Source: Robiginitomaculum sp.
GTDB taxonomy: Bacteria; Pseudomonadota; Alphaproteobacteria; Caulobacterales; Maricaulaceae
Reading direction: 5' to 3'
Length of the DNA: 64,000 bases
Assembly (NCBI GenBank): GCA_030949705.1
Contig: JAUZSF010000021.1
Span: 1-64,000, forward strand
In this document: in pieces, positions 43,084 through 52,546 of the stretch
How positions within the stretch are numbered: the first letter of the stretch is position 1
How the letters are laid out: every line of letters begins with the position of its first letter
Made by a program: the position numbers and the translations under genes
The notes under the pieces: model-generated
The model's database searches: none
The model's input: only the letters and a program-made list of their open reading frames with translations
What the model was told of the DNA's origin: nothing

Positions 43084-44801
43084 TAGCCATTGGCTATTTT
43101 TTTAGTGGCCTTGGCGATTTCCTCGCTGGCATTCTGGGCGCGGCGGATATGGTCTCTCACATCGAAATGGGTCAGTTCGCCCAGGCCCATGGCCTGACTG
43201 TCCAGAACCGGCAGACGCACACAGACATTGGTGCCGACCCCCAATTCACTTTGTACCGTCATGGTCCCGTCATGCAGTTCCGCCAGCGATTTGACCAGTG
43301 CCATGCCAAGACCGGTGCCCCGGGCATCGGTAACCTGGGCACTGTCGGCCTGTTGATAGGGGATGCCTACGCGCGCCGCATCTTCGGCGCTCATGCCCAC
43401 GCCATCATCGCTGATCCCCAACAAGACATCATGCCCCTGGGTGCTGAGCTTGATCGTTACCGTGCCGCCCGCGGGGGTGAATTTTATGCCATTGGAGAGG
43501 AGGTTAAACAGGATTTGCCGCAAGGCCTTGCGATCGGCGCTGACCGGCACCACCCCATTTGGCAATTGGGTTCTCAAGGTCACCCCGGCCTCTTCGGCGC
43601 TCAGTTCCATCAGTTTCACGCTGGAGCTGACCACATCGCGGGCATCAAAGGCGGTTTTGTTGAGGGTGTAATGGTCGGCCTCGATCTTGGACATATCCAA
43701 AACGTCACCAACCAGATCCACCAGATGGCGGCCACTATCATAGATCAGATCGGCATATTCAGCGTATTTTGCCGGCAAGGGCCCAAACAAACGGGCCTTC
43801 ATCATGTCGGAAAACCCAATAATGGCATTCAAAGGTGTGCGCAATTCATGGCTGATCCCGGCCAGGAATTGTGATTTCTGCCGCGCGGCGCTCAGCGCCT
43901 CATCGCGCTCGGCCACCAATTGCTCTTCGCGTTCGGCATGGCGGGTAATGTCATGCATATAGACCATTAACGCCCGTTCGCCTTCACGAGCCAGGTTCAG
44001 TTCAAAACGGCGCGCCGGTTCATCGGTACGTCCGGGCACTTCGACCTCGACCATCTCGGCCTTACCGGAACGCAAAACCCGGGTCAGCGCCGCCCCAAAG
44101 CGATCCCGATGCGCAGCGCTGAGCACGCTGCCCAACCGTCTGGCGCCGCCCAAAAGACGCCGGGCCTCAGGGGACGCAGCCATATTGCGCCCGCGCGCAT
44201 CCAGACACACGATCGGTTCGTGGGCAAAGCGCAACAGGCGCAGACGCGCGGAATGGGCATCCCAGCCCCCCTGACGACGCACCACCAAGGCACTGGAAGA
44301 GGCAATCAGGGTCAGAATAACACTTAATGGCCCGATCAAGCCCACCGGCTGAGCACTGCTCAGGGTCGAGGACAACAACCCCCCGGTTTCCATGGCCACC
44401 AGCAACGCCACCGCCAGCATGGTCAGGGCCGAAGCCTCCATGGTCAGGCGCGCCCCCCCCAGACTGTGCGCAGCCACCACCGGCATAACAAACAGAACCA
44501 CAAAGGGGGTCGACATACTGCCTACGGCGGCCACGGCCAGCCCGGCCATTGCTGTCCAGGCAAGAACAACAAGTGCCTGCGCCCAGTCTTCATCCAGAAA
44601 CGGGCTGACAATCAGACCCAGCATTGCCGGCATGGCCCCGATCAGCGCAATGGTCAAAATGACCGGTCGCACCACCGCATTGTTCAAAAACAGGGCAATA
44701 ACAGTACACACCAGGACCCCGCCCAGCCACAACAAGGGCATGGTCAGGGCACCCGCGGGGATGCGCCGTATTGGCTTTTTGAGAATCGACTCATCAATCA
44801 T
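43083..44801 (-). CDS. Membrane sensor histidine kinase
   Basis: A 572-residue kinase with about six N-terminal membrane segments (residues 20-175), a PAS-like region (about 190-285), a coiled coil, then the H box SHELRTPLNAIIGFSDMM with phosphorylated His318 and ATPase boxes (FNLLSNGIKFTPAG, SDDGVGMSAED, GTGLGMALVKSLAELH). No response regulator is adjacent, so the partner is elsewhere. The N-terminal membrane region with few loops suggests sensing within the membrane. Last base overlaps the GST start. Confidence 0.9.
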   Translation of the reverse strand: MIDESILKKPIRRIPAGALTMPLLWLGGVLVCTVIALFLNNAVVRPVILTIALIGAMPAMLGLIVSPFLDEDWAQALVVLAWTAMAGLAVAAVGSMSTPFVVLFVMPVVAAHSLGGARLTMEASALTMLAVALLVAMETGGLLSSTLSSAQPVGLIGPLSVILTLIASSSALVVRRQGGWDAHSARLRLLRFAHEPIVCLDARGRNMAASPEARRLLGGARRLGSVLSAAHRDRFGAALTRVLRSGKAEMVEVEVPGRTDEPARRFELNLAREGERALMVYMHDITRHAEREEQLVAERDEALSAARQKSQFLAGISHELRTPLNAIIGFSDMMKARLFGPLPAKYAEYADLIYDSGRHLVDLVGDVLDMSKIEADHYTLNKTAFDARDVVSSSVKLMELSAEEAGVTLRTQLPNGVVPVSADRKALRQILFNLLSNGIKFTPAGGTVTIKLSTQGHDVLLGISDDGVGMSAEDAARVGIPYQQADSAQVTDARGTGLGMALVKSLAELHDGTMTVQSELGVGTNVCVRLPVLDSQAMGLGELTHFDVRDHIRRAQNASEEIAKATKKIANG

Positions 44802-45057
44802 GGGGCAAGTCTTTGCTTACACCGTTAACAAATCCTGAATCCCCCTTACGCAACCACAGCCGAAAATCCACCTTACTATATTGTAATTATTAAATTATTT
44901 TTGGTTTTAGATATCGTTAACTTTATTGCCATCGCGGTACCACGCCGCCGCCCGGCCCTTGGTAATGGTGTTTCTCTGCGCTAGTATGCCGGTAAGGGAA
45001 TTGCAGCCATATTTGTGTTAGGGTGCGATTGAACGAGAACTGTCTGGGAAAAGGTAT

Positions 45058-46209
45058 ATGCTCCGATCGCGTATTTTTTATATCGGTGCCGTCTTGCTCT
45101 TGCTTTGCCAGGGTGGTCTGGCGCAGGCTGTGAGCGCTGACCATCCTTCGGATTTTGCAACCAATTCAGCCGACAATGACCCGGCAAATGTTGGCACAGT
45201 GCCTCCAATCCCGCCTTTGCAAAGCACCACCACCTCCCCACCACCACCCCACACTCCTATTCCAGATCTGGTGCTGGCCGCCGGCCCCTATGCCCGCTTT
45301 TTGAATATTATTGACCACGCCGCCAAAGTGCCGCCGCAATCCGCCGAAGATCTGGAACATCTGATGGGGGATCTGGCCGGTTTTGATGGGCCTAAATTAT
45401 CGCACTCATTTCGAGCCTATGCCATTTTACAGGCCATGCAGACCCCTGCCTTTTCCTCTGGAATACAAAGATGGGGGCGGCAATATGATCGCCAGGGCCT
45501 GATTGCAAACTTGCGGGCCAATCCGGCCTATGTGGAACAAATGCCCGGCATTGGACAAGCCCGCGAACAGGTCTTGCGTCAGATCAGAAAAGACGGCCAG
45601 GCCGCCTTGCTGGCTGGCGGCATATACAAAGACCTCGCCTATTCCCTTCAGCGCCTTAAATGGGCAAGCAAGGTACGTGGAGGCAAAGCACTGAGGCTGG
45701 CGGCCCTGCGCAACGCCCCTTATGCACCGCAAACCATTTCGAGCGATATTTTGCAACCACTGTTGCGCGCCTATTCATTACAACCGCCGCTGCTCAGCCC
45801 GCTGATGGCGACCAATGCCATTCCTTCCAGAAAACCGGCAAAAAGCAGCCTGTTAAAAAAGCTGGTGAGCAATATCGGCCCGGATGCGGCTTTGGCTTCC
45901 AGCCCACCACTGGCCATTCCAACGCTTAGCGCGGCCCCGGCCTATGCAGGAGAGTTGCAAAACATTCTGGCCAATGCTGCCTTGCAGATTTTGGACCCAT
46001 CCACCCCCTATCCCGGCGCATTATCTTCGCGCGGCCTGTCTGACACGATGGCAGAATGCGTTGACTGGGCCCGCTTGCATCTGAACCAGTGTGTAGCGGC
46101 CACGCGATTTGTCTATGAGGACAGTTTTTGCATTGCCCGCCACCAGCTCAAGGATTCCGGACGCTGTATTGCCGAATTTATTGACGGCCATCACCAAGCC
46201 ACCCATTAA
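45058..46209 (+). CDS. Exported protein of unknown function
   Basis: A 383-residue protein with a signal peptide (residues 1-23, LLLLCQGGLAQA), a Pro/Ser/Thr-rich spacer (residues 50-70, SPPPPHTPIP), then a helical domain. Four cysteines near the C terminus (MAECVDWARLHLNQCVAATRF, SFCIARHQLKDSGRCIAEF) are spaced for two disulfides, supporting a periplasmic location. AAAGG lies before the ATG. No family recognised. Confidence 0.65.
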   Translation: MLRSRIFYIGAVLLLLCQGGLAQAVSADHPSDFATNSADNDPANVGTVPPIPPLQSTTTSPPPPHTPIPDLVLAAGPYARFLNIIDHAAKVPPQSAEDLEHLMGDLAGFDGPKLSHSFRAYAILQAMQTPAFSSGIQRWGRQYDRQGLIANLRANPAYVEQMPGIGQAREQVLRQIRKDGQAALLAGGIYKDLAYSLQRLKWASKVRGGKALRLAALRNAPYAPQTISSDILQPLLRAYSLQPPLLSPLMATNAIPSRKPAKSSLLKKLVSNIGPDAALASSPPLAIPTLSAAPAYAGELQNILANAALQILDPSTPYPGALSSRGLSDTMAECVDWARLHLNQCVAATRFVYEDSFCIARHQLKDSGRCIAEFIDGHHQATH

Positions 46210-46424
46210 GAACGCCTCACGGGTAACCCGGCAGGGGCCTTTTGCCCCTAATCCACACAATTTTAATCAATCCTGCGCTGCATTTGACCCAATATTATGT
46301 CAAAACCAACAGGCTGGCTAACCGCTTCTTAACGGCACTTACAGGCTTTGCTTGAGTTTATGGCCCACGTGCGCATACTCCCCTCATACCGTGCATAATG
46401 GTGTGCGCGAAATGAGGATTAATT

Positions 46425-46706
46425 GTGGGTTTCATTATCAAATCCATATTCTGGGCGGGCATTGTATGCCTGTTCCTGCCGCGAGACCCCTCGGCGCTGA
46501 AGACCCCTAAGGCCATGGCCAGGGTGTCTTCGGCAACCGTGCTGGATATAGCCGCGGCGGGAGCAAACTTTTGCCGTAGCCAGCCGGCAATTTGTGAATC
46601 CGCCCTCAAAACCAGCGCCGCCAGTCGTGAAATATTGTCAGTTGCGGCCACCACACTATCCAATACTCTGTCGGACAAGCCCAAACGCAAGAACTCTATC
46701 AACTGA
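46425..46706 (+). CDS. DUF5330-type small membrane protein
   Basis: A 93-residue protein: N-terminal membrane segment (IIKSIFWAGIVCLFLPRDP) followed by a short periplasmic part with two cysteines (GANFCRSQPAICESA) that could form a disulfide. The arrangement resembles DUF5330 of alphaproteobacteria. GTG start with GAGGA 7 nt upstream. It lies in front of sufE, but no functional link is evident. Confidence 0.65.
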   Translation: MGFIIKSIFWAGIVCLFLPRDPSALKTPKAMARVSSATVLDIAAAGANFCRSQPAICESALKTSAASREILSVAATTLSNTLSDKPKRKNSIN

Positions 46707-46787
46707 TCTCTTATCCTTGCCAGCGGCGTTTTGGGCGATTATGTGCCAGAGCAACTGCACTGTGTTTGGAAAAGATATCTGGTGATT

Positions 46788-47207
46788 ATGGACGATCCCC
46801 GCGCCAACGAACTTATCGATGAATTTGATTTTCTGGATGACTGGGAAGAGCGCTATCGCCATGTCATCGAGCTTGGCAAGACGCTGGAACCCCTCAGCGA
46901 CAGCGAGCGCAATGATGCCAACAAGGTTCAGGGTTGCGTCAGCCAGGTCTGGCTGGTCAGCGAAACCCTGCCCGGTGAACCACCACGCCTGCACTTTCGG
47001 GCCGACAGCGATGCCCATATCGTTCGCGGGCTGGCCGCGTTGCTGATCCGGCTGCTATCAGATCGTCCGGCCAAGGAAATATTGGCGCTGGACGTCAAAG
47101 CAGTTTTTGAAGCGATTGGCATGGCCGATAATTTATCTGCCCAGCGTTCCAACGGCCTGGGCGCCATGATTGCCCGCATGCGCGCCGTGGCCGAAGCAGC
47201 CCAATAG
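46788..47207 (+). CDS. sufE: SufE-family sulfur acceptor protein
   Basis: A 139-residue protein that accepts sulfur from the cysteine desulfurase SufS for Fe-S cluster assembly. Landmarks: LIDEFDFLDDWEERYRHVIELGK and KVQGCVSQVWL, where Cys50 is the acceptor. ATG at 46788 follows GGTGA and gives the family length; a TTG further upstream in frame is less likely. No suf operon is adjacent, which is common for stand-alone sufE in this class. Confidence 0.92.
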   Translation: MDDPRANELIDEFDFLDDWEERYRHVIELGKTLEPLSDSERNDANKVQGCVSQVWLVSETLPGEPPRLHFRADSDAHIVRGLAALLIRLLSDRPAKEILALDVKAVFEAIGMADNLSAQRSNGLGAMIARMRAVAEAAQ

Positions 47208-47315
47208 CCGCCCTCTCATGCCCCACCTCTCACATTAATGTGTCTTGCTTGCCGACACTGACCAAGTCTAACGTGAAACCTTAATCTATGGATGGTTTTA
47301 TGAATGGAGGGTTTC

Positions 47316-47765
47316 ATGAAAAGTGTCCGTTGGTCACTGGCCATCATATTAGCCGCGTTTCTTGTCTTTATGGGATCGCAAAAATTTGGCACCCATAACC
47401 CCGTATTCCAGTATATGGCCATACAGTCCGGCATTAGCCTGTTTGAACCCGGCGTACGTATGGCCACTGGCCTGGCAGAGATCAGCGCTGCTCTTTTGAT
47501 CCTGTGGCCACGCACCCGCCTCTATGGCGCGCTGCTGGCGCTGGCTGTGTTGGGCGGCGCCCTGGCTTTGCACCTTTCCCCCTGGCTTGGCATCAATGCG
47601 CCAGTGGATTTTAGCGAGGCGTGCCGTGCGGCACAAAATTGCGACTATGCTGATATGTCCAGCTATATGAAAAGCCCAATGTTGTTTATCATGGCTCTGG
47701 GTTTTTCCCTGATTACCCTGGGTTTATATGTGTTGGAGCGCAGTGCAGGTAAAAAACCGTCATAG
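47316..47765 (+). CDS. DoxX-like membrane protein
   Basis: A 149-residue protein with four membrane segments (about residues 5-25, 48-68, 73-93 and 123-143). FMGSQKFGTHNPVFQYMA and GVRMATGLAEISAALLIL resemble the DoxX/DUF417 group, whose roles are mostly unknown, some in redox balance. ATG at 47316 is preceded by GGAGGG; an ATG at 47304 in the same frame lacks a good site. Confidence 0.7.
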   Translation: MKSVRWSLAIILAAFLVFMGSQKFGTHNPVFQYMAIQSGISLFEPGVRMATGLAEISAALLILWPRTRLYGALLALAVLGGALALHLSPWLGINAPVDFSEACRAAQNCDYADMSSYMKSPMLFIMALGFSLITLGLYVLERSAGKKPS

Positions 47766-47805
47766 CGACCATCTCTTGAGTCATTGACCAAAGATTAACC
47801 CGGCA

Positions 47806-49029
47806 ATGCTTGACTGGGCCTCTCATCACAAGGCCCGGACAATGCCCCTGACCAACGCCATCCAACCGGATGCATCACAACAGAATAATACCGGGAAAAC
47901 CCGCGCCATATTGGCGCGTCGCCTTGCCGATATTGTTTGTCTGCCGTCCAGCCGGATCACCCCGGTGGAGCGGCATATGTCGGGCGATCTGCTGGTGGGC
48001 ATTTTGGCACAAAGCCCGCTGGATTTGCGCAAACGCTGTGCCCGCCGGGTGGCTTCCTTGATTGACGCCGCCCCCGGATTGTTACGTTTTCTCATCCATG
48101 ATGAAATCGAAGTCGCCAGACAAGTGCTGGAAGACAGCGAAGCGCTGAGCGATTATCTACTGGTCGAGGCGGCCCGTACCACTACGCTGGATCACCGTTT
48201 GATCATTGCCCAGCGTCGAGGCTTGAACGAACTGGTCTGCGAAGCCCTGCTGGCCCCGGGCGAACCCGAGGTAACCGCCAGAGTCCTCAAAAACCGCAGT
48301 GCACAACTTTCGCAAAACGGGCTGTCCAGAGCTCTGGAACTCAGCCGCGAATACCCCACACTGTGTGCAATCTTGCTCAAGCGCGATGAGTTGCGCCCGG
48401 CCCAGGGCATGACCCTGTTCTGGTGGGCAGGCCCAAAAGAGCGGGCACAAGTTTTGAATCGCTTTGCCGTTGGGCGTGACATTATGCAGGACATTGCCGG
48501 GGATATATTCTCGATGATGGCTGAAGAAGACTGGCAGGATCTGCTGGTACGCAAAGCCATGCAGTTTATTGAACGCCGTCAGCGCAACCGCGCCGCCATC
48601 GACAAGAGTCCCTATAGCAGTCTGGAAAATGCCGTGGATACGGCACTGGAAACCGGCATGGACGCCACGCTGGCCGAAGAGATTTCTTACTTAAGCGGCA
48701 TCAAGCCTGTCACCGGTGCCCGCATCCTTAGCGATCATGGCGGTGAACCCATCGCGGTTTTATGCAAGGCCACAGGTTTGAAACGTGATTATCTGCTGAA
48801 ACTCTGGCGGGCGCTCAAACGCCCGACCGGCGCACCAGACACCCCCGACCCGGCCCTGACACGTACCATTCAGTGTTTTGACAGCCTGTCGTCCAACAAG
48901 GCACAAACCGTGCTGCGCTATTGGAACTGGGCATTTAACGCAGAAACACACACCACCGGCCTGGCCGAGGCCAGTCTCGCTGTCGACCATGAGATCACCA
49001 CCCCCAACAGTGCCGCTGCCTTCGTCTAA
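47806..49029 (+). CDS. DUF2336 domain protein, second copy
   Basis: A 407-residue helical protein of the DUF2336 family. Visible are paired helices such as LDLRKRCARRVASLIDAAPGL, DHRLIIAQRRGLNELVCEAL and PEVTARVLKNRSAQLSQNGL. Distantly similar in layout to the one at 21101. Either ATG 47806 or ATG 47842 may be the start; neither has a strong ribosome site. Ends 16 nt before the likely promoter of the FMN riboswitch. Confidence 0.75.
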   Translation: MLDWASHHKARTMPLTNAIQPDASQQNNTGKTRAILARRLADIVCLPSSRITPVERHMSGDLLVGILAQSPLDLRKRCARRVASLIDAAPGLLRFLIHDEIEVARQVLEDSEALSDYLLVEAARTTTLDHRLIIAQRRGLNELVCEALLAPGEPEVTARVLKNRSAQLSQNGLSRALELSREYPTLCAILLKRDELRPAQGMTLFWWAGPKERAQVLNRFAVGRDIMQDIAGDIFSMMAEEDWQDLLVRKAMQFIERRQRNRAAIDKSPYSSLENAVDTALETGMDATLAEEISYLSGIKPVTGARILSDHGGEPIAVLCKATGLKRDYLLKLWRALKRPTGAPDTPDPALTRTIQCFDSLSSNKAQTVLRYWNWAFNAETHTTGLAEASLAVDHEITTPNSAAAFV

Positions 49030-49044
49030 GTCCTGAAAATAGTA

Positions 49045-49072
49045 TTGACCCCGGCCCGGTGCTTGCTAGGCT
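49045..49072 (+). promoter_or_regulatory. Possible promoter of the FMN-riboswitch transcript
   Basis: TTGACC and TAGGCT separated by 16 bases, placed so that transcription would begin about 20 bases before the riboswitch. Confidence 0.4.
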
Positions 49073-49097
49073 TGGCATGTGGATTGTCCACAACAAT

Positions 49098-49262
49098 GGT
49101 CTTCGGGGCGGGGTGAAAGTCCCCACCGGCGGTAATGCAGGTCTGTTTTCACAAACCTGACGAGCCCGCGAGCCGATCATGGTCCCGCTTTGGCGGGGCA
49201 AGATTAGCAGATTCCGGTGTGAGCCCGGAGCCGACGGTTATAGTCCGGATGGTAGAAGATCG
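49098..49262 (+). ncRNA. FMN riboswitch (RFN element)
   Basis: Full-length FMN riboswitch. The diagnostic strings are all present in order: GGGGTGAAAGTCCCCACC with GGCGGTAATG, AGCCCGCGAGC, CAGATTCCGGTGTGAGCCCGG, AGCCGACGGTTATAGTCCGG and ATGGTAGAAGA. The outer P1 stem pairs GGTCTTC (49098-49104) with GAAGATC (49255-49261). It binds FMN and, by analogy, reduces expression of the downstream gene when FMN is plentiful. It leads straight into the TonB receptor gene. Confidence 0.97.
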
Positions 49263-49296
49263 AACAGACGAGCGTGGCTCGTACGGGTTCAGAAAA

Positions 49297-49320
49297 CACA
49301 CCAGTATTGGTGTGCGTTTT
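49297..49320 (+). terminator. Likely riboswitch-controlled terminator
   Basis: CACACCA-GTAT-TGGTGTG stem followed by CGTTTT, lying between the riboswitch and the receptor start. The T run is short, so control may also occur at translation. Confidence 0.55.
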
Positions 49321-49387
49321 GGCGTGTGCGTAGGCGGTTTTCTGTGAAACGCCCCGAAGCTGTTGCCTTGGCTTTGGGACTGAATTT

Positions 49388-51616
49388 ATGAGCAACACAT
49401 TTACCGACAAGACAACCATAAGCGCGTTTGTACGCTTGCTTTCCTGCACCGGCATTTTGGCGATGCCCTCTATCGCCCTGACCAAGACACAGGATAAGCC
49501 GGCCAAAGATGATCGGCTGGACCAGATCATCGTGACTGCCACGCGGCGGGCCGAAAACCTGCAAAGCGTTCCCATTTCCATCTCCGCCTTTTCCGCGGCA
49601 CAATTAGAGGCCTATCAGGCCCCGGCCCTGGAAGATTTAAGCGATCATGTTGCCAATATGTGGATGCCCGCCTCCACCGAGGCCGGCCAGAGCTTTATCA
49701 CCATGCGCGGCATTAATGCCGGCATCACACGCAGTTCGGGCCGTTCGGTTGGCGTTTATATTGACGGGGTGTTTGTCTCGGCCGATACCGCCATGAATAT
49801 CGCCCTGTTTGATGTGGCCCGCGTTGAGGTGCTCAAGGGCCCCCAGGGCACGCTCTTTGGCCGCGATACCATCGGTGGTGCGATCAACATCGCCACCAGA
49901 AAACCAGCCCCCCTGCCCGAGGGCAAAGTGCAGGTCGAGGCCGGCAGTTATGGCTTGCGTCAAATCCTGGCCAGTGCCAGCACCCCCTTGGTCAAAGACG
50001 TGCTTTTTCTTCGTCTGGCCGCCATGAAACGCAATAAGGGCGGCTATATCAAAAATGCCTTTACCGGACGCAAGGCCGGGGCCGAGGATCATTTCTTTTA
50101 TGATGCACAGCTTTATTACACGCCCAATGCCCGCCTGGACGCACGTCTGGTTTTCAGTGCGCAAAAGATAGATGATCGCCCCAACGCGCTGGGCGAAGCC
50201 GTTACCAATATCGGTTCGGACACCATCCCCTACACCATCAGTCTTGATCAGGATGAGTTTCAAAAACAAACCGTCAAACGCGCTTCCCTGAATGCCAATT
50301 ACGAATTTGCCAGCGGCCACACGCTGAGCTGGACCAGCGGCTGGTCCCATGTGAATGATTTTTACATTCAGGACGGGGACCGGTTGCCACAATCCATAAC
50401 CGTGGCGCAATTTGATGGTGGTGCGCGGGAAGTGTCGCAGGAGGTCCGCCTGACCTCCCCATCCTCGGATCGCTTTGATTATCTGTTCGGCCTCTATTTT
50501 CTGGATGCCCGGCGCGATTTTAACCCGACGTTTCCGGTCATGGGCAGCGCCTTTTTGGAGCAGGTGCTGGGCATCCCTCCTCAATTCCACCCCGCCGACA
50601 CACTGGACGGACAACAGGTGCGTACCAATACCACCAGCAAGGCCGCCTTTACCCACGCCAATTTCCACCTGACCGACACGCTGACCGCCTATGGCGGCTT
50701 GCGGTTTACCAATGATCATAAACGCGTCGATTATCGCAGCTTTGGCGAAGTGTTTGGTGTGTTTGGCCTGCTACCTTTGCAGGCAAAATCACAGGTGCGT
50801 AACCATCCGCTGTCGTGGGTGGGGGGCCTGCGTTATCAGCTCACCGATACGATCATGACCTATGGCAGTATCAGCCGCGGTTATCGCAGTGCCGCGATCA
50901 AGGACAATTTTGTCTCTGCCGCCGACATTAATGCGCCCAGCGGATTCTTTACCCGACCGGAATTTCTGACCAATTATGAAACCGGATTTAAGGCGAGCCT
51001 TTTTGGCAATCGGCTGCAGGTCAATGCCGCCGCCTTCACCATGCAATATACCGATATTCAGGTTACGGTATCGCAAGAGCCGTTTTTATTTTTGCGCAGC
51101 CTGACCAATGCCGCCAAGGCCCACATAAACGGTTTTGAGGCCGACCTGGCAGCCCGGCTTTCCCCGCGCCTGAAAATCACCGCGGCGGCAGGCTATGTGC
51201 ATTCGCGCTATGACGATTTTATACCGCGCCCCGGGGTGGACCTGGCCGGCACCAGTTTTGGCACCGCGCCGGTCTGGACATTCAGCACCGCCGCCGATTA
51301 CCGCCTTCCCCTTGCCAATGGCAGTGCACTGAACGCGCATCTGGATTATGCCAACCGCACCGCTCCCAAAACCACGCCGCCGGGGGAGCTGGCCTTTGTG
51401 GGCGATTATGGGGTGATAAATGGTGCCCTGGGGTATGAAGCCCCGGGTGGGCGCTGGCGCGCAAAGCTCTGGGTCAAGAACCTGGGCAATGTAAACCTGC
51501 CGATGGTGAACAAACTCTGGGGATCCGGCCTTGGACCACTGATCGAAAACGAAACCGTGCGCTATGAACCACCCCGTCGTTTTGGGGTTTCTTTCACCCT
51601 CAATTACAGCAGATGA
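49388..51616 (+). CDS. TonB-dependent outer-membrane receptor under FMN riboswitch control
   Basis: A 742-residue receptor: signal peptide, then TonB box DQIIVTA (residues 45-51), plug domain (SVPISISAFSAAQLEAYQ, SFITMRGINAG, VGVYIDGVFVS, VEVLKGPQGTLFGRDTIGGAINIATRKP) and a 22-strand-type barrel ending in FGVSFTLNYSR. TonB receptors pull scarce substrates across the outer membrane using energy from the inner membrane. The FMN riboswitch 126 nt upstream of the ATG points to riboflavin, FMN or a related flavin as the substrate. No inner-membrane transporter is next to it. Substrate is inferred from regulation. Confidence 0.88.
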   Translation: MSNTFTDKTTISAFVRLLSCTGILAMPSIALTKTQDKPAKDDRLDQIIVTATRRAENLQSVPISISAFSAAQLEAYQAPALEDLSDHVANMWMPASTEAGQSFITMRGINAGITRSSGRSVGVYIDGVFVSADTAMNIALFDVARVEVLKGPQGTLFGRDTIGGAINIATRKPAPLPEGKVQVEAGSYGLRQILASASTPLVKDVLFLRLAAMKRNKGGYIKNAFTGRKAGAEDHFFYDAQLYYTPNARLDARLVFSAQKIDDRPNALGEAVTNIGSDTIPYTISLDQDEFQKQTVKRASLNANYEFASGHTLSWTSGWSHVNDFYIQDGDRLPQSITVAQFDGGAREVSQEVRLTSPSSDRFDYLFGLYFLDARRDFNPTFPVMGSAFLEQVLGIPPQFHPADTLDGQQVRTNTTSKAAFTHANFHLTDTLTAYGGLRFTNDHKRVDYRSFGEVFGVFGLLPLQAKSQVRNHPLSWVGGLRYQLTDTIMTYGSISRGYRSAAIKDNFVSAADINAPSGFFTRPEFLTNYETGFKASLFGNRLQVNAAAFTMQYTDIQVTVSQEPFLFLRSLTNAAKAHINGFEADLAARLSPRLKITAAAGYVHSRYDDFIPRPGVDLAGTSFGTAPVWTFSTAADYRLPLANGSALNAHLDYANRTAPKTTPPGELAFVGDYGVINGALGYEAPGGRWRAKLWVKNLGNVNLPMVNKLWGSGLGPLIENETVRYEPPRRFGVSFTLNYSR

Positions 51617-51764
51617 AACGCATTATCATCTAGTAGAGGGTCTGATCTGCCAGCCAACTACATTCTCTTTAAAAACCGGTGCAGAAAGACTCGCCAAGCG
51701 TCAAAGACATGGATAGAAAAGAGGTAACAAGACCGTAATCAACGAGTCGATAAGTGGGGAGAAA

Positions 51765-52256
51765 ATGGGGTACGCTCTATCCTTGACGGTGGCAATGGCC
51801 GTTCTTTGGTTGATGCTGTCGGGCCATTATGACAGCACTTTACTGCTGAGCCTGGGTGCCGGTTCCGCCATTTTTGCCAGTGCCCTTGCCTGGCGTCTGC
51901 ATATCTTGGATGGCGAGACATCCCCCTATCACAAACTCTGGCGCTTTTTTGTGTATTGGCCCTGGCTGTTATGGGAAGTGATCAAGGCCAACATCATTGT
52001 CATTCGCACCATCTTGCAACCGGACATGGTGCTGACCCCCCGCATGGTGCGGGTCAAAACCATGCCCAAGACCGATATGGGCCGGGCGCTATTTGCCAAT
52101 TCCATCACCCTGACCCCCGGCACCGTCAGTGTGGATCTGGATGCGGATGAAGTGATTGTCCATGCGGTACTCAAAGAGCTAACCGGCAAAGAAGGCTTTG
52201 CCGACATGGCGGCCCGGTGCGCCCGGGCATGCGGCGAGAAGGATCCGGTGAAATGA
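51765..52256 (+). CDS. mnhE: Mrp antiporter subunit E
   Basis: A 163-residue membrane protein with two or three N-terminal membrane segments (VAMAVLWLMLSGHYDSTLLL, FVYWPWLLWEVIKANIIVIR) and a soluble C-terminal part containing ITLTPGTVSVDLDADEVIVHAL-type sequence, the MnhE signature. Part of the multi-subunit Na+/H+ antiporter in the inner membrane. First gene of a nine-gene operon; its ATG follows GGGGAGA. Confidence 0.92.
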   Translation: MGYALSLTVAMAVLWLMLSGHYDSTLLLSLGAGSAIFASALAWRLHILDGETSPYHKLWRFFVYWPWLLWEVIKANIIVIRTILQPDMVLTPRMVRVKTMPKTDMGRALFANSITLTPGTVSVDLDADEVIVHAVLKELTGKEGFADMAARCARACGEKDPVK

Positions 52257-52546
52257 TTTTTGCGACGTCTCTTTTATTGATGGCCAGCATGGCATTGATG
52301 CTGGTGCGTCTGTTGCGCGGCCCCCAGCTCTATGACCGGGTGCTGGCGGTCAACTCCTTTGGCACCAAGACCATTCTGTTTCTTTGTGTCTTTGCCTTTT
52401 TGATCGGTCGATCTGATGCGGTGGATATCGCTTTGCTCTATGCCTTGATGAACTTTATCGCCACCATCGCCATCTTGAAGTTTTTCCGCTATCGCGCTTT
52501 GGATGTGGCCCTGTCGCGCACCCGCCGTCGCGGAGAGGCCCGATGA
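52253..52546 (+). CDS. mnhF: Mrp antiporter subunit F
   Basis: A 97-residue protein with three membrane segments. LVRLLRGPQLYDRVLAVNSFGTK and ALLYALMNFIATIAILKFFRYR are typical of MnhF. Start overlaps mnhE by 4 nt, and its end overlaps mnhG by 4 nt. Confidence 0.92.
   Translation: MIFATSLLLMASMALMLVRLLRGPQLYDRVLAVNSFGTKTILFLCVFAFLIGRSDAVDIALLYALMNFIATIAILKFFRYRALDVALSRTRRRGEAR

Noticed and set aside
49637-50719. 360-codon minus-strand frame inside the TonB receptor
   Set aside because: Antisense shadow; the plus-strand frame has full TonB receptor motifs.
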